Assembly (NCBI GenBank): GCA_905221125.1
Contig: CAJNBY010000009.1
Span: 10,705 to 74,704 of the forward strand
Length of the DNA: 64,000 bases
From: a bacterium
Lineage (GTDB): Bacteria > Bacillota > Bacilli > Lactobacillales > Streptococcaceae
Reading direction: 5' to 3'
Under the pieces are notes generated by a model. The model was not told where the DNA came from. It worked only from the letters and a program-made list of their open reading frames with translations, and ran no database searches. The position numbers and the translations under genes are program-made. Shown here piece by piece: positions 51,493-60,084 of this stretch; the first letter of the stretch is position 1; each line of letters opens with the position of its first letter.

Positions 51493-53469
51493 ATGTCAAA
51501 TCTATCTGTTAATGCAATTCGTTTCCTAGGTATTGACGCTATCAACAAAGCCAACTCAGGTCACCCAGGTGTGGTTATGGGAGCAGCTCCGATGGCTTAC
51601 AGCCTCTTTACAAAACAGCTTCGTATCAATCCAGCTCAACCAAACTGGATTAACCGCGACCGCTTTATTCTTTCAGCTGGTCATGGTTCAATGCTTCTTT
51701 ATGCCCTTCTTCACCTTTCTGGTTTTGAAGATGTTAGCATGGATGAAATCAAGAACTTCCGTCAATGGGGTTCAAAAACACCAGGTCACCCAGAATTTGG
51801 TCATACAGCAGGGATTGATGCTACAACAGGTCCTCTAGGTCAAGGTATTTCAACTGCTACTGGTTTTGCCCAAGCAGAACGTTTCTTGGCAGCTAAATAT
51901 AACCGCGAAGGCTACAATATCTTTGATCACTATACTTACGTTATCTGTGGAGACGGAGACTTGATGGAAGGTGTCTCAAGTGAGGCGGCTTCATACGCAG
52001 GTTTGCAAAAACTAGACAAGTTGGTTGTTCTTTATGATTCAAATGACATCAACTTGGATGGTGAGACAAAGGATTCCTTCACTGAAAGCGTTCGTGACCG
52101 TTACAATGCCTACGGTTGGCATACAGCCTTGGTTGAAGATGGAACAGACTTAGAAGCTATCCATGCTGCTATCGAAACAGCTAAAGATTCAGGCAAACCA
52201 TCTTTGATTGAAGTGAAGACTGTGATTGGATACGGTTCTCCAAATAAACAAGGAACTAATGCTGTACACGGTGCCCCTCTTGGAGCAGATGAAACTGCAG
52301 CAACTCGCCAAGCGCTCGGTTGGGACTATGAACCATTTGAAATTCCAGAACAAGTTTATGCTGATTTCAAGGAAAATGTTGCGGACCGTGGTGCATCAGC
52401 TTATCAAGCTTGGACAAAATTAGTTGCAGATTATAAAGAAGCTTATCCAGAACTAGCAGCAGAAGTAGATGCCATCATCGACGGACGTGATCCAGTTGAA
52501 GTGACTCCAGCAGACTTCCCAACCTTAGAAAACGGCTTTTCTCAAGCAACTCGTAACTCGAGTCAGGATGCTTTGAACGTTGTGGCAGCTAAGTTGCCAA
52601 CTTTCTTGGGTGGATCAGCTGACCTAGCTCACTCAAACATGACTTATATCAAGACTGATGGACTTCAAGACGATGCAAATCGCTTGAACCGTAATATTCA
52701 GTTTGGTGTTCGTGAATTTGCAATGGGAACGATCTTGAACGGAATGGCCCTTCACGGTGGACTTCGTGTATACGGTGGAACTTTCTTCGTCTTCTCTGAC
52801 TATGTGAAGGCAGCAGTCCGTTTGTCAGCCTTGCAAGGACTTCCTGTGACTTATGTCTTTACCCACGATTCTATTGCGGTTGGGGAAGATGGTCCGACTC
52901 ACGAACCAGTTGAGCACTTAGCAGGTCTTCGTGCTATGCCAAATCTAAATGTTTTCCGTCCAGCAGATGCGCGTGAAACTCAAGCAGCTTGGTACCTTGC
53001 AGTGACAAGTGAGAAAACACCAACCGCCCTTGTCTTGACCCGTCAAAACTTGACTGTCGAAGAGGGAACAGACTTTGACAAGGTTGCAAAAGGTGCCTAT
53101 GTTGTTTATGAAAATGCAGCAGACTTTGATACCATCTTGATTGCAACAGGTTCAGAGGTCAATCTTGCTGTCGCAGCTGCCAAAGAATTAGCTAGTCAAG
53201 GTGCAAAAGTCCGCGTAGTCAGCATGCCATCTACAGATGTCTTTGATAAACAAGATGCAGCATACAAGGAAGAAATCCTTCCAAATGCAGTTCGCCGTCG
53301 TGTTGCAGTCGAAATGGGTGCAACTCAAAACTGGTACAAATATGTTGGTCTTGATGGTGCCGTTCTAGGTATTGATACCTTCGGAGCCTCTGCCCCAGCA
53401 CCAAAAGTATTGGCAGAATATGGCTTTACTGTAGAAAACCTTGTAAAAGTTGTTCAAAACTTGAAATAA
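51493..53469 (+). CDS. tkt: Transketolase
   Basis: This 658-residue thiamine-diphosphate enzyme moves two-carbon units in the pentose phosphate pathway (called RecP in pneumococcus). Thiamine-binding [22 protein letters not shown] near the start, [10 protein letters not shown] and the catalytic Glu region GVREFAMG are intact. ATG follows AAAGGAA. Codon use is strongly biased, as for a highly expressed gene. Confidence 0.97.
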   Translation: MSNLSVNAIRFLGIDAINKANSGHPGVVMGAAPMAYSLFTKQLRINPAQPNWINRDRFILSAGHGSMLLYALLHLSGFEDVSMDEIKNFRQWGSKTPGHPEFGHTAGIDATTGPLGQGISTATGFAQAERFLAAKYNREGYNIFDHYTYVICGDGDLMEGVSSEAASYAGLQKLDKLVVLYDSNDINLDGETKDSFTESVRDRYNAYGWHTALVEDGTDLEAIHAAIETAKDSGKPSLIEVKTVIGYGSPNKQGTNAVHGAPLGADETAATRQALGWDYEPFEIPEQVYADFKENVADRGASAYQAWTKLVADYKEAYPELAAEVDAIIDGRDPVEVTPADFPTLENGFSQATRNSSQDALNVVAAKLPTFLGGSADLAHSNMTYIKTDGLQDDANRLNRNIQFGVREFAMGTILNGMALHGGLRVYGGTFFVFSDYVKAAVRLSALQGLPVTYVFTHDSIAVGEDGPTHEPVEHLAGLRAMPNLNVFRPADARETQAAWYLAVTSEKTPTALVLTRQNLTVEEGTDFDKVAKGAYVVYENAADFDTILIATGSEVNLAVAAAKELASQGAKVRVVSMPSTDVFDKQDAAYKEEILPNAVRRRVAVEMGATQNWYKYVGLDGAVLGIDTFGASAPAPKVLAEYGFTVENLVKVVQNLK

Positions 53470-53479
53470 TCCTAAGAAT

Positions 53480-53502
53480 CAGAGCGCAAGCTCTGGTTTT
53501 TC
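53480..53502 (+). terminator. tkt terminator
   Basis: CAGAGC-GCAA-GCTCTG followed by GTTTTTC. Confidence 0.85.
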
Positions 53503-53585
53503 TTACTAGAAAAGCAAGGTACAACCTTGTAAAAGTAGCTGAAATTTGATATAGTAGTCCTATGTAAAATACAAAGGAGAAAACA

Positions 53586-53885
53586 ATGAATCCAAATTAT
53601 ACATTTTTAATCATGCTTGTGGCGATGTTGGGCTTGATGTTCTTTATGCAACGCTCTCAAAAGAAACAAGCACAAAAACGTATGGAAAGTTTAAACAAAC
53701 TACAAAAAGGCTATGAAGTGATTACAATTGGTGGACTTTACGGAACAGTCGATGAAGTAGATACTGAGAAGAGAACGATTGTTCTTGATGTAGATGGAGT
53801 TTACTTGACTTTCGAACTAGCTGCAATCAAGACCGTATTACCACTGAAAGAAACTGCTTCACTCGAAGGTGCAATTGAAAAATAA
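53586..53885 (+). CDS. yajC: Preprotein translocase subunit YajC
   Basis: This 99-residue protein has one N-terminal membrane helix (FLIMLVAMLGLMFFMQ) and a small cytoplasmic domain with VITIGGLYGTVDEVD. Accessory factor of SecDF/YidC. ATG after AAAGGAG. Confidence 0.92.
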   Translation: MNPNYTFLIMLVAMLGLMFFMQRSQKKQAQKRMESLNKLQKGYEVITIGGLYGTVDEVDTEKRTIVLDVDGVYLTFELAAIKTVLPLKETASLEGAIEK

Positions 53886-53887
53886 GA

Positions 53888-53913
53888 CGGGATCACTAAC
53901 TCCCGTTTTTCTA
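53888..53913 (+). terminator. yajC terminator
   Basis: ACGGGA...TCCCGT with TTTTTC. Confidence 0.75.
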
Positions 53914-53931
53914 TAAAAGAAAGGAAATGGG

Positions 53932-54375
53932 ATGAAAAAACTAGTCTTTGTCTGTCTGGGAAATATTTGCCGCAGCCCTATGGCAGAGTTTGTTATGAAA
54001 TCAATGACAGATAACTACGAAGTCCAAAGTCGAGCGACGTCCTCTTGGGAACATGGAAATCCGATTCATAAGGGCACTCAGGGAATTTTTCAACAGTATG
54101 AGATTCCTTATGACAAGAGCAAGACATCTCTTCAGATTACTAAAGAAGATTTTGAAGCCTTTGATTACATTATCGGAATGGACGCTTCAAATGTTTCGGA
54201 CTTACGTCAGATGTGTCCAGAAGGCTTGCAAGATAAGATTTACTCATTTGCATCTGAAAGTGTTCCAGACCCTTGGTATACAGGAGATTTTGAGGAAACT
54301 TATCGGCGTGTTCAAGAGGGTTGTCGAGCTTGGTTAGAACGTTTAGAAAAGGAGAGTGAAGGTGGAAAATCTTAA
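53932..54375 (+). CDS. Low-molecular-weight protein tyrosine phosphatase
   Basis: This 147-residue phosphatase has the P-loop CLGNICRS (Cys near residue 8, Arg near 14) and the general-acid Asp in VPDPWYTG. Targets are not clear from sequence. ATG after GAAAGG. It overlaps the next gene, so the two form a pair. Confidence 0.92.
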   Translation: MKKLVFVCLGNICRSPMAEFVMKSMTDNYEVQSRATSSWEHGNPIHKGTQGIFQQYEIPYDKSKTSLQITKEDFEAFDYIIGMDASNVSDLRQMCPEGLQDKIYSFASESVPDPWYTGDFEETYRRVQEGCRAWLERLEKESEGGKS

Positions 54376-54772
54376 GAATTTTTACGACAAGTATCGTGTC
54401 TATCTGACTCGTCCACGTTTAGAGATTATAGCAGTAGTTACCATTGTTTTCTGTGCTGTACTCGTCTTTTTTCTAAATATTCCCGGAAAAGGCATCTTAA
54501 AACTCGATAATGGAACGATTGTTTATGACGGCAGTCTTGTCCGAGGTAAAATGAATGGTCAAGGAACCATTACCTTCCAAAATGGAGACCAATATACAGG
54601 TGGTTTCAGCAATGGAGCCTTCAACGGAAAAGGTACCTTTCAATCCAAAGAAGGCTGGACCTACGAAGGGGATTTTGTAAATGGTCAGGCTGAAGGAAAA
54701 GGAAAACTCACAACAGAACAAGAAGTCGTTTACGAAGGGACTTTTAAACAAGGCGTTTTTCAACAAAAATAA
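54362..54772 (+). CDS. Membrane-anchored MORN-repeat protein
   Basis: This 136-residue protein has one membrane helix (about 23-42) and three to four MORN repeats (GKMNGQGTITFQNGDQYTGG, GAFNGKGTFQSKEGWTYEGD, GQAEGKGKLTTEQEVVYEGT). Likely an envelope-associated scaffold. GTG 54362 has better spacing to AAAAGGAG than GTG 54356. Overlaps the phosphatase gene. Confidence 0.82.
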   Translation: MENLKNFYDKYRVYLTRPRLEIIAVVTIVFCAVLVFFLNIPGKGILKLDNGTIVYDGSLVRGKMNGQGTITFQNGDQYTGGFSNGAFNGKGTFQSKEGWTYEGDFVNGQAEGKGKLTTEQEVVYEGTFKQGVFQQK

Positions 54773-54774
54773 AT

Positions 54775-54799
54775 CCTCCTTATCAAAGGAGGTATTATT
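54775..54799 (+). terminator. Hairpin after the MORN gene
   Basis: CCTCCTT-ATCA-AAGGAGG followed by a broken T-run (TATTATT). A moderately good terminator. Confidence 0.6.
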
Positions 54800-54809
54800 A
54801 GAAACGCAA

Positions 54810-55038
54810 AGTAAGCGCTTACCTGCAAATCCCTTTCTTTCCAAATCCCTCTTCCAAGTAAGTTTGTGAAATAAAAAAATATTTGAAATAAATTTCACAA
54901 ACTTTAAAGAAAGAAGTTGATAAGAAAAGAAAATGAGAAAAATTTCACAAGGAACTAAAAATTCTTTGTGAAATGTTTATGAAACTGTTTACAAAGTTGA
55001 AATAATGCGTTATAATAAACTTGTGAAAAAATTAACAA
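54810..55038 (+). promoter_or_regulatory. adhE control region: cre, Rex-like sites and promoter
   Basis: AGTAAGCGCTTACC (54810-54823) is a palindromic cre for CcpA. TTGTGAAAT half-sites occur inverted at 54864-54872/54892-54900 and at 54942-54950/54966-54974. The promoter is TTTACA (54988-54993), 17 bases, TATAAT (55011-55016). TTGTGA-AAAAAT-TAACAA (55021-55038) is a Rex-type operator at the transcription start. Control by carbon source and by the NADH/NAD ratio is expected. Confidence 0.75.
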
Positions 55039-55072
55039 AGGATATCAATCCTTGAAAGCTATGGAGGAAAAT

Positions 55073-57724
55073 ATGGCTGATAAAAAAACTGTGACACCAG
55101 AAGAAAAGAAACTAGCTGCTGAAAAGCATGTCGACGGCTTGGTGCAAAAAGCTCTAGTTGCCCTTGAAGAAATGCGTAAGTTGGATCAAGAGCAGGTTGA
55201 CTACATCGTTGCCAAAGCATCAGTAGCAGCTTTGGATGCCCACGGAGAATTGGCTTTACATGCCTTTGAAGAAACAGGACGTGGTGTATTTGAAGATAAA
55301 GCAACTAAGAACTTGTTTGCTTGTGAACACGTAGTAAACAACATGCGCCACACTAAGACAGTTGGCGTTATCGAAGAAGACGATGTAACAGGATTGACTC
55401 TTATTGCTGAACCGGTCGGTGTTGTCTGTGGTATTACTCCTACAACAAACCCAACATCAACAGCAATCTTCAAATCATTGATTTCATTGAAGACACGTAA
55501 TCCAATCGTTTTTGCCTTCCACCCATCAGCTCAAGAATCATCAGCTCACGCAGCTCGTATCGTTCGCGATGCAGCTATCGCAGCTGGAGCTCCTGAAAAC
55601 TGCGTACAGTGGATCACTGAACCATCTATGGAAGCAACTAGTGCTCTTATGAACCACGAAGGTGTTGCGACAATCCTTGCAACAGGTGGTAACGCAATGG
55701 TGAAGGCTGCGTATTCATGTGGTAAACCAGCTCTTGGGGTAGGTGCCGGAAACGTTCCAGCTTATGTTGAAAAATCAGCTAACATCCGTCAAGCAGCACA
55801 CGATATCGTCATGTCTAAATCATTTGATAACGGTATGGTCTGTGCCTCAGAGCAAGCGGTTATCATTGATAAAGAAATTTACGATGAATTTGTAGCAGAG
55901 TTCAAATCTTACCACACTTACTTTGTAAACAAAAAAGAAAAAGCTCTTCTTGAAGAATTCTGCTTCGGCGTAAAAGCAAACAGCAAAAATTGTGCTGGTG
56001 CAAAATTGAACGCTGACATCGTTGGTAAACCAGCAACTTGGATTGCAGAACAAGCAGGATTTACAGTTCCAGAAGGAACAAACATTCTTGCTGCAGAATG
56101 TAAAGAAGTTGGTGAAAACGAGCCATTGACTCGTGAAAAATTGTCACCAGTTATCGCAGTTTTGAAATCTGAAAGCCGTGAAGATGGTATTACTAAGGCT
56201 CGTCAAATGGTTGAATTTAACGGTCTTGGCCACTCAGCAGCCATCCACACAGCTGACGAAGAATTGACTAAAGAATTTGGTAAAGCTGTTAAAGCTATTC
56301 GTGTTATCTGTAACTCACCTTCTACTTTCGGTGGTATCGGGGACGTTTACAATGCCTTCTTGCCATCATTGACACTCGGATGTGGTTCTTACGGACGCAA
56401 CTCAGTTGGGGATAACGTTAGTGCCATTAACCTCTTGAATATCAAAAAAGTCGGAAGACGGAGAAATAACATGCAATGGATGAAACTTCCTTCAAAAACA
56501 TACTTTGAACGTGATTCAATTCAATACCTTCAAAAATGTCGTGACGTTGAACGTGTCATGATCGTTACTGACCATGCCATGGTAGAGCTTGGTTTCCTTG
56601 ATCGTATCATCGAACAACTTGATCTTCGTCGCAATAAGGTTGTTTATCAAATCTTTGCTGATGTAGAACCAGATCCAGATATCACAACTGTAAACCGTGG
56701 TACTGAGATTATGCGTGCCTTCAAACCAGATACAATCATCGCTCTCGGTGGTGGATCTCCAATGGATGCTGCTAAAGTAATGTGGCTCTTCTACGAACAA
56801 CCAGAAGTGGACTTCCGTGACCTTGTTCAAAAATTCATGGATATCCGTAAACGTGCCTTCAAGTTCCCATTGCTTGGTAAGAAGACTAAATTCATCGCAA
56901 TTCCTACTACATCTGGTACAGGATCTGAAGTAACTCCATTTGCCGTTATCTCTGATAAAGCAAACAACCGTAAATACCCAATTGCTGACTATTCATTGAC
57001 ACCAACTGTGGCAATCGTAGACCCTGCTTTGGTATTGACAGTTCCTGGATTTGTTGCTGCGGATACTGGTATGGACGTATTGACTCACGCAACTGAAGCT
57101 TACGTATCACAAATGGCTAGCGACTACACTGATGGACTTGCACTTCAAGCCATCAAGCTTGTATTTGAAAACCTTGAAAGCTCAGTTAAGAATGCAGACT
57201 TCCATTCACGTGAGAAAATGCACAACGCTTCAACAATCGCTGGTATGGCCTTTGCCAATGCCTTCCTAGGTATTTCTCACTCAATGGCCCATAAGATTGG
57301 TGCGCAATTCCACACAATCCACGGCCGTACTAATGCAATCTTGCTTCCATACGTTATCCGCTATAATGGTACACGTCCAGCTAAGACAGCAACATGGCCT
57401 AAGTACAACTACTACCGTGCAGATGAAAAATATCAAGATATCGCACGCATGCTTGGACTTCCAGCTTCTACTCCAGAAGAAGGTGTGGAATCTTACGCAA
57501 AAGCTGTTTACGAACTTGGTGAGCGCGTAGGCATCCAAATGAACTTCAAAGCACAAGGAATAGATGAAAAAGAATGGAAAGAACATTCTCGTGAATTGGC
57601 CTTCCTTGCTTATGAAGATCAATGTTCACCAGCTAACCCACGTCTTCCAATGGTTGACCACATGCAAGAAATCATCGAAGATTCTTACTATGGTTACAAA
57701 GAAAGACCAGGACGCCGTAAATAA
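55073..57724 (+). CDS. adhE: Bifunctional aldehyde/alcohol dehydrogenase
   Basis: This 883-residue enzyme turns acetyl-CoA into ethanol and regenerates NAD. The N-terminal aldehyde dehydrogenase half (1-450) has the catalytic Cys in GMVCASEQAV; the C-terminal iron alcohol dehydrogenase half has GGGSPMDAAK and the metal His sites in HATEAYVS, HSMAHKIGA and HGRTNA. ATG 55073 follows GGAGG and gives the usual family length; the longer frame from TTG 55052 is rejected. Confidence 0.96.
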   Translation: MADKKTVTPEEKKLAAEKHVDGLVQKALVALEEMRKLDQEQVDYIVAKASVAALDAHGELALHAFEETGRGVFEDKATKNLFACEHVVNNMRHTKTVGVIEEDDVTGLTLIAEPVGVVCGITPTTNPTSTAIFKSLISLKTRNPIVFAFHPSAQESSAHAARIVRDAAIAAGAPENCVQWITEPSMEATSALMNHEGVATILATGGNAMVKAAYSCGKPALGVGAGNVPAYVEKSANIRQAAHDIVMSKSFDNGMVCASEQAVIIDKEIYDEFVAEFKSYHTYFVNKKEKALLEEFCFGVKANSKNCAGAKLNADIVGKPATWIAEQAGFTVPEGTNILAAECKEVGENEPLTREKLSPVIAVLKSESREDGITKARQMVEFNGLGHSAAIHTADEELTKEFGKAVKAIRVICNSPSTFGGIGDVYNAFLPSLTLGCGSYGRNSVGDNVSAINLLNIKKVGRRRNNMQWMKLPSKTYFERDSIQYLQKCRDVERVMIVTDHAMVELGFLDRIIEQLDLRRNKVVYQIFADVEPDPDITTVNRGTEIMRAFKPDTIIALGGGSPMDAAKVMWLFYEQPEVDFRDLVQKFMDIRKRAFKFPLLGKKTKFIAIPTTSGTGSEVTPFAVISDKANNRKYPIADYSLTPTVAIVDPALVLTVPGFVAADTGMDVLTHATEAYVSQMASDYTDGLALQAIKLVFENLESSVKNADFHSREKMHNASTIAGMAFANAFLGISHSMAHKIGAQFHTIHGRTNAILLPYVIRYNGTRPAKTATWPKYNYYRADEKYQDIARMLGLPASTPEEGVESYAKAVYELGERVGIQMNFKAQGIDEKEWKEHSRELAFLAYEDQCSPANPRLPMVDHMQEIIEDSYYGYKERPGRRK

Positions 57725-57738
57725 TCGTTTATCAGCCT

Positions 57739-57766
57739 AGAGGCAGGAATTTCCTGTCTCTTTTTT
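57739..57766 (+). terminator. adhE terminator
   Basis: AGAGGCAGG (57739-57747) pairs with CCTGTCTCT (57753-57761, one wobble), with six T. Confidence 0.88.
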
Positions 57767-58043
57767 GTGAAATTTGAAGATTGAAAATAATTTTTAGCTT
57801 AGCTATTTTCACTTTTCATTTTAAAAGGAAACCGGTAAATGACTAGGTAGACAAAGAAAGATAGCAGCATAGGCTTTCAAAGGAGAAAGAAAAATAAGTG
57901 AGGTGTAGACAAAAAACAACGCCCGTACTTGCAATTAAACTTAAATAGTTATATAATAGGTTTGTTGAAAGGTGATTTGTAGTGATTCAAGTTACTCTTT
58001 TCACAATAAAAATTTCATGATTTTCATAAGGAGGAAATCACTA
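57767..58043 (+). promoter_or_regulatory. gap upstream region and promoter
   Basis: No gene in these 277 bases. A second weak hairpin (GAAAATA...TATTTTC, 57782-57809) lies near the left. The promoter is TTGCAA (57929-57934), 17 bases, TATAAT (57952-57957), giving a leader of about 80 bases before AAGGAGG and the ATG. AACCGGTAAATG (57829-57840) resembles half of the palindrome before adh; significance unclear. Confidence 0.7.
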
Positions 58044-59054
58044 ATGGTAGTTAAAGTTGGTATTAACGGTTTCGGACGTATCGGTCGTCTTGCTTTCCGT
58101 CGTATCCAAAACGTAGAAGGTGTTGAAGTTACTCGTATCAACGACCTTACAGATCCAGTTATGCTTGCACACTTGTTGAAATACGACACAACTCAAGGTC
58201 GTTTCGACGGTACTGTTGAAGTTAAAGAAGGTGGATTTGAAGTTAACGGTAAATTCATCAAAGTTTCTGCTGAACGTGATCCAGAACAAATCGACTGGGC
58301 TAACGACGGTGTAGAAATCGTTCTTGAAGCTACTGGTTTCTTTGCTAAGAAAGCAGCTGCTGAAAAACACTTGCACGCTGGTGGAGCTAAAAAAGTTGTT
58401 ATCACTGCTCCTGGTGGAAACGACGTTAAAACAGTTGTATTCAACACTAACCACGACGTTCTTGACGGTACTGAAACAGTTATCTCAGGTGCTTCATGTA
58501 CTACAAACTGCTTGGCTCCAATGGCTAAAGCTCTTCAAGACAACTTTGGTGTTGTAGAAGGATTGATGACTACTATCCACGCTTACACTGGTGACCAAAT
58601 GATCCTTGACGGACCACACCGTGGTGGTGACCTTCGCCGTGCTCGCGCTGGTGCTGCAAACATCGTTCCTAACTCAACTGGTGCTGCAAAAGCTATCGGT
58701 CTTGTAATCCCAGAATTGAACGGTAAACTTGACGGATCTGCACAACGCGTTCCAACTCCAACTGGATCAGTTACTGAATTGGTAGCAGTTCTTGAAAAGA
58801 ACGTTACTGTTGATGAAGTGAACGCAGCTATGAAAGCAGCTTCAAACGAATCATACGGTTACACAGAAGATCCAATCGTATCTTCAGATATCGTAGGTAT
58901 GTCTTACGGTTCATTGTTTGACGCAACTCAAACTAAAGTTCTTGACGTTGACGGTAAACAATTGGTTAAAGTTGTATCATGGTACGACAACGAAATGTCA
59001 TACACTGCACAACTTGTTCGTACTCTTGAATACTTCGCAAAAATCGCTAAATAA
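58044..59054 (+). CDS. gap: Glyceraldehyde-3-phosphate dehydrogenase
   Basis: This 336-residue glycolytic enzyme has the NAD-binding [10 protein letters not shown], catalytic Cys in [11 protein letters not shown] (here [11 protein letters not shown]) and WYDNEMSY near the end. Very strong codon bias. The start at 58044 follows AAGGAGG; upstream in-frame codons to 57972 lie in the leader. Streptococcal GAPDH is also found on the cell surface. Confidence 0.97.
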   Translation: MVVKVGINGFGRIGRLAFRRIQNVEGVEVTRINDLTDPVMLAHLLKYDTTQGRFDGTVEVKEGGFEVNGKFIKVSAERDPEQIDWANDGVEIVLEATGFFAKKAAAEKHLHAGGAKKVVITAPGGNDVKTVVFNTNHDVLDGTETVISGASCTTNCLAPMAKALQDNFGVVEGLMTTIHAYTGDQMILDGPHRGGDLRRARAGAANIVPNSTGAAKAIGLVIPELNGKLDGSAQRVPTPTGSVTELVAVLEKNVTVDEVNAAMKAASNESYGYTEDPIVSSDIVGMSYGSLFDATQTKVLDVDGKQLVKVVSWYDNEMSYTAQLVRTLEYFAKIAK

Positions 59055-59068
59055 TTCATGAGTCGATA

Positions 59069-59100
59069 AAAAGCAAGGCCTCTTGGTCTTGCTTTTCTTA
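59069..59100 (+). terminator. gap terminator
   Basis: AAAAGCAAGGCC-TCTT-GGTCTTGCTTTT, 12 pairs, and T residues. The A-rich left arm lets it act on the minus strand too. Confidence 0.88.
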
Positions 59101-59102
59101 TA

Positions 59103-59131
59103 TGGAAAAATGGATGACACAATCATCCATT
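59103..59131 (-). terminator. Terminator of the pseudouridine synthase gene
   Basis: On the minus strand AATGGATGA-TTGTG-TCATCCATT with TTTTCC after it. The stop codon of the gene lies in the first arm. Confidence 0.75.
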
Positions 59132-59998
59132 CTTTTTTAACTCTTTTTCAAAAGTATCTGAAAGGGCAGTGAAGCTTAATTTCTCTAATGTAAGTGGATG
59201 TGTAAAGGAAAGTCGAAAGGCATGAAGCATAAGTCGACTTGATTTTCCTTTGCTATTATAGAGAGGGTCGCCTAGGATCGGGAAGTTATGATGAGAGAGG
59301 TGCACACGTATTTGATGGGTTCGCCCTGTTTTTAGTTTGCAACGAACCAAGGAAGTTTTGTTTGGAAATTGCTTTAATCTGCTTACATGCGTTTCAGCAT
59401 ATTGCCCATGTTTTGTATCAACTATTCGTTTTCTGCGATCATGACGATCACGTCCGATTTTGTCCCTGAAAACAAGCTCTTTGCTGTTGATATTTCCGTC
59501 AACAAGTGCCCAATATTCCCTAGAAATCTCTTTTTTCTCCAATAAGCGATTGAGAATAGGTAGGATAAAAGGATTTTTGGCAAAGAGAACCAAGCCACTG
59601 GTTTCCATGTCCAGACGATGAACGACATAGCAGGTTTGGCCAACATAGGCACTGACATGGTTAAGAAGGGCGATTTCGTTTGGCTGATTACCATGCGTTT
59701 TCATCCCCTCTGGTTTGTTGACAATAACCAAGTGTTGATCTTGATAAACTTCCTGAATGAGGTTTGGGTTGCCCCAAGGAATTTCTTTTTCGGGATAATC
59801 TTCCTCGTCAAAAGTCAATTGGCAAACATCTCCAGGATTTACCGTCTCGTTCCAATGAACTTCTTGCTGATTAATCAAAATGTGTTTCTTGATTCTCAAA
59901 AAATGACGGATTTTTCTAGGGATGAGGAGTTGTTCCTCTAGGAATTGCTTTACCGTCATTTGAGGTAGAGAGTCTGGTAATGTAAATGTGAATTGCAT
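59123..59998 (-). CDS. RluD-family pseudouridine synthase
   Basis: This 291-residue enzyme has an S4-like N-terminal RNA-binding part (about 14-65), and a catalytic domain with HRLDMETSG (catalytic Asp, about residues 127-135) and KTGRTHQIRVHLSH. It converts uridines in rRNA or tRNA; the site is not clear. It is the only minus-strand gene of the core part and is convergent with gap, divergent from pbp2a. Confidence 0.9.
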   Translation of the reverse strand: MQFTFTLPDSLPQMTVKQFLEEQLLIPRKIRHFLRIKKHILINQQEVHWNETVNPGDVCQLTFDEEDYPEKEIPWGNPNLIQEVYQDQHLVIVNKPEGMKTHGNQPNEIALLNHVSAYVGQTCYVVHRLDMETSGLVLFAKNPFILPILNRLLEKKEISREYWALVDGNINSKELVFRDKIGRDRHDRRKRIVDTKHGQYAETHVSRLKQFPNKTSLVRCKLKTGRTHQIRVHLSHHNFPILGDPLYNSKGKSSRLMLHAFRLSFTHPLTLEKLSFTALSDTFEKELKKNG

Positions 59999-60084
59999 AC
60001 AGATATTGTAACAAAAAAAGCCCTATTTGGATAGGAAATAGCTAAATTCTTGTCTTCCTATGATGAAGATGATAAAATAAACGC

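Noticed and set aside
57767..58043. Small gene or sRNA before gap
   Set aside because: No frame with a ribosome-binding site; only the gap promoter and a weak hairpin are supported.
58041..58454. Minus-strand frame opposite gap
   Set aside because: A result of the strong codon bias of gap; no independent signals.
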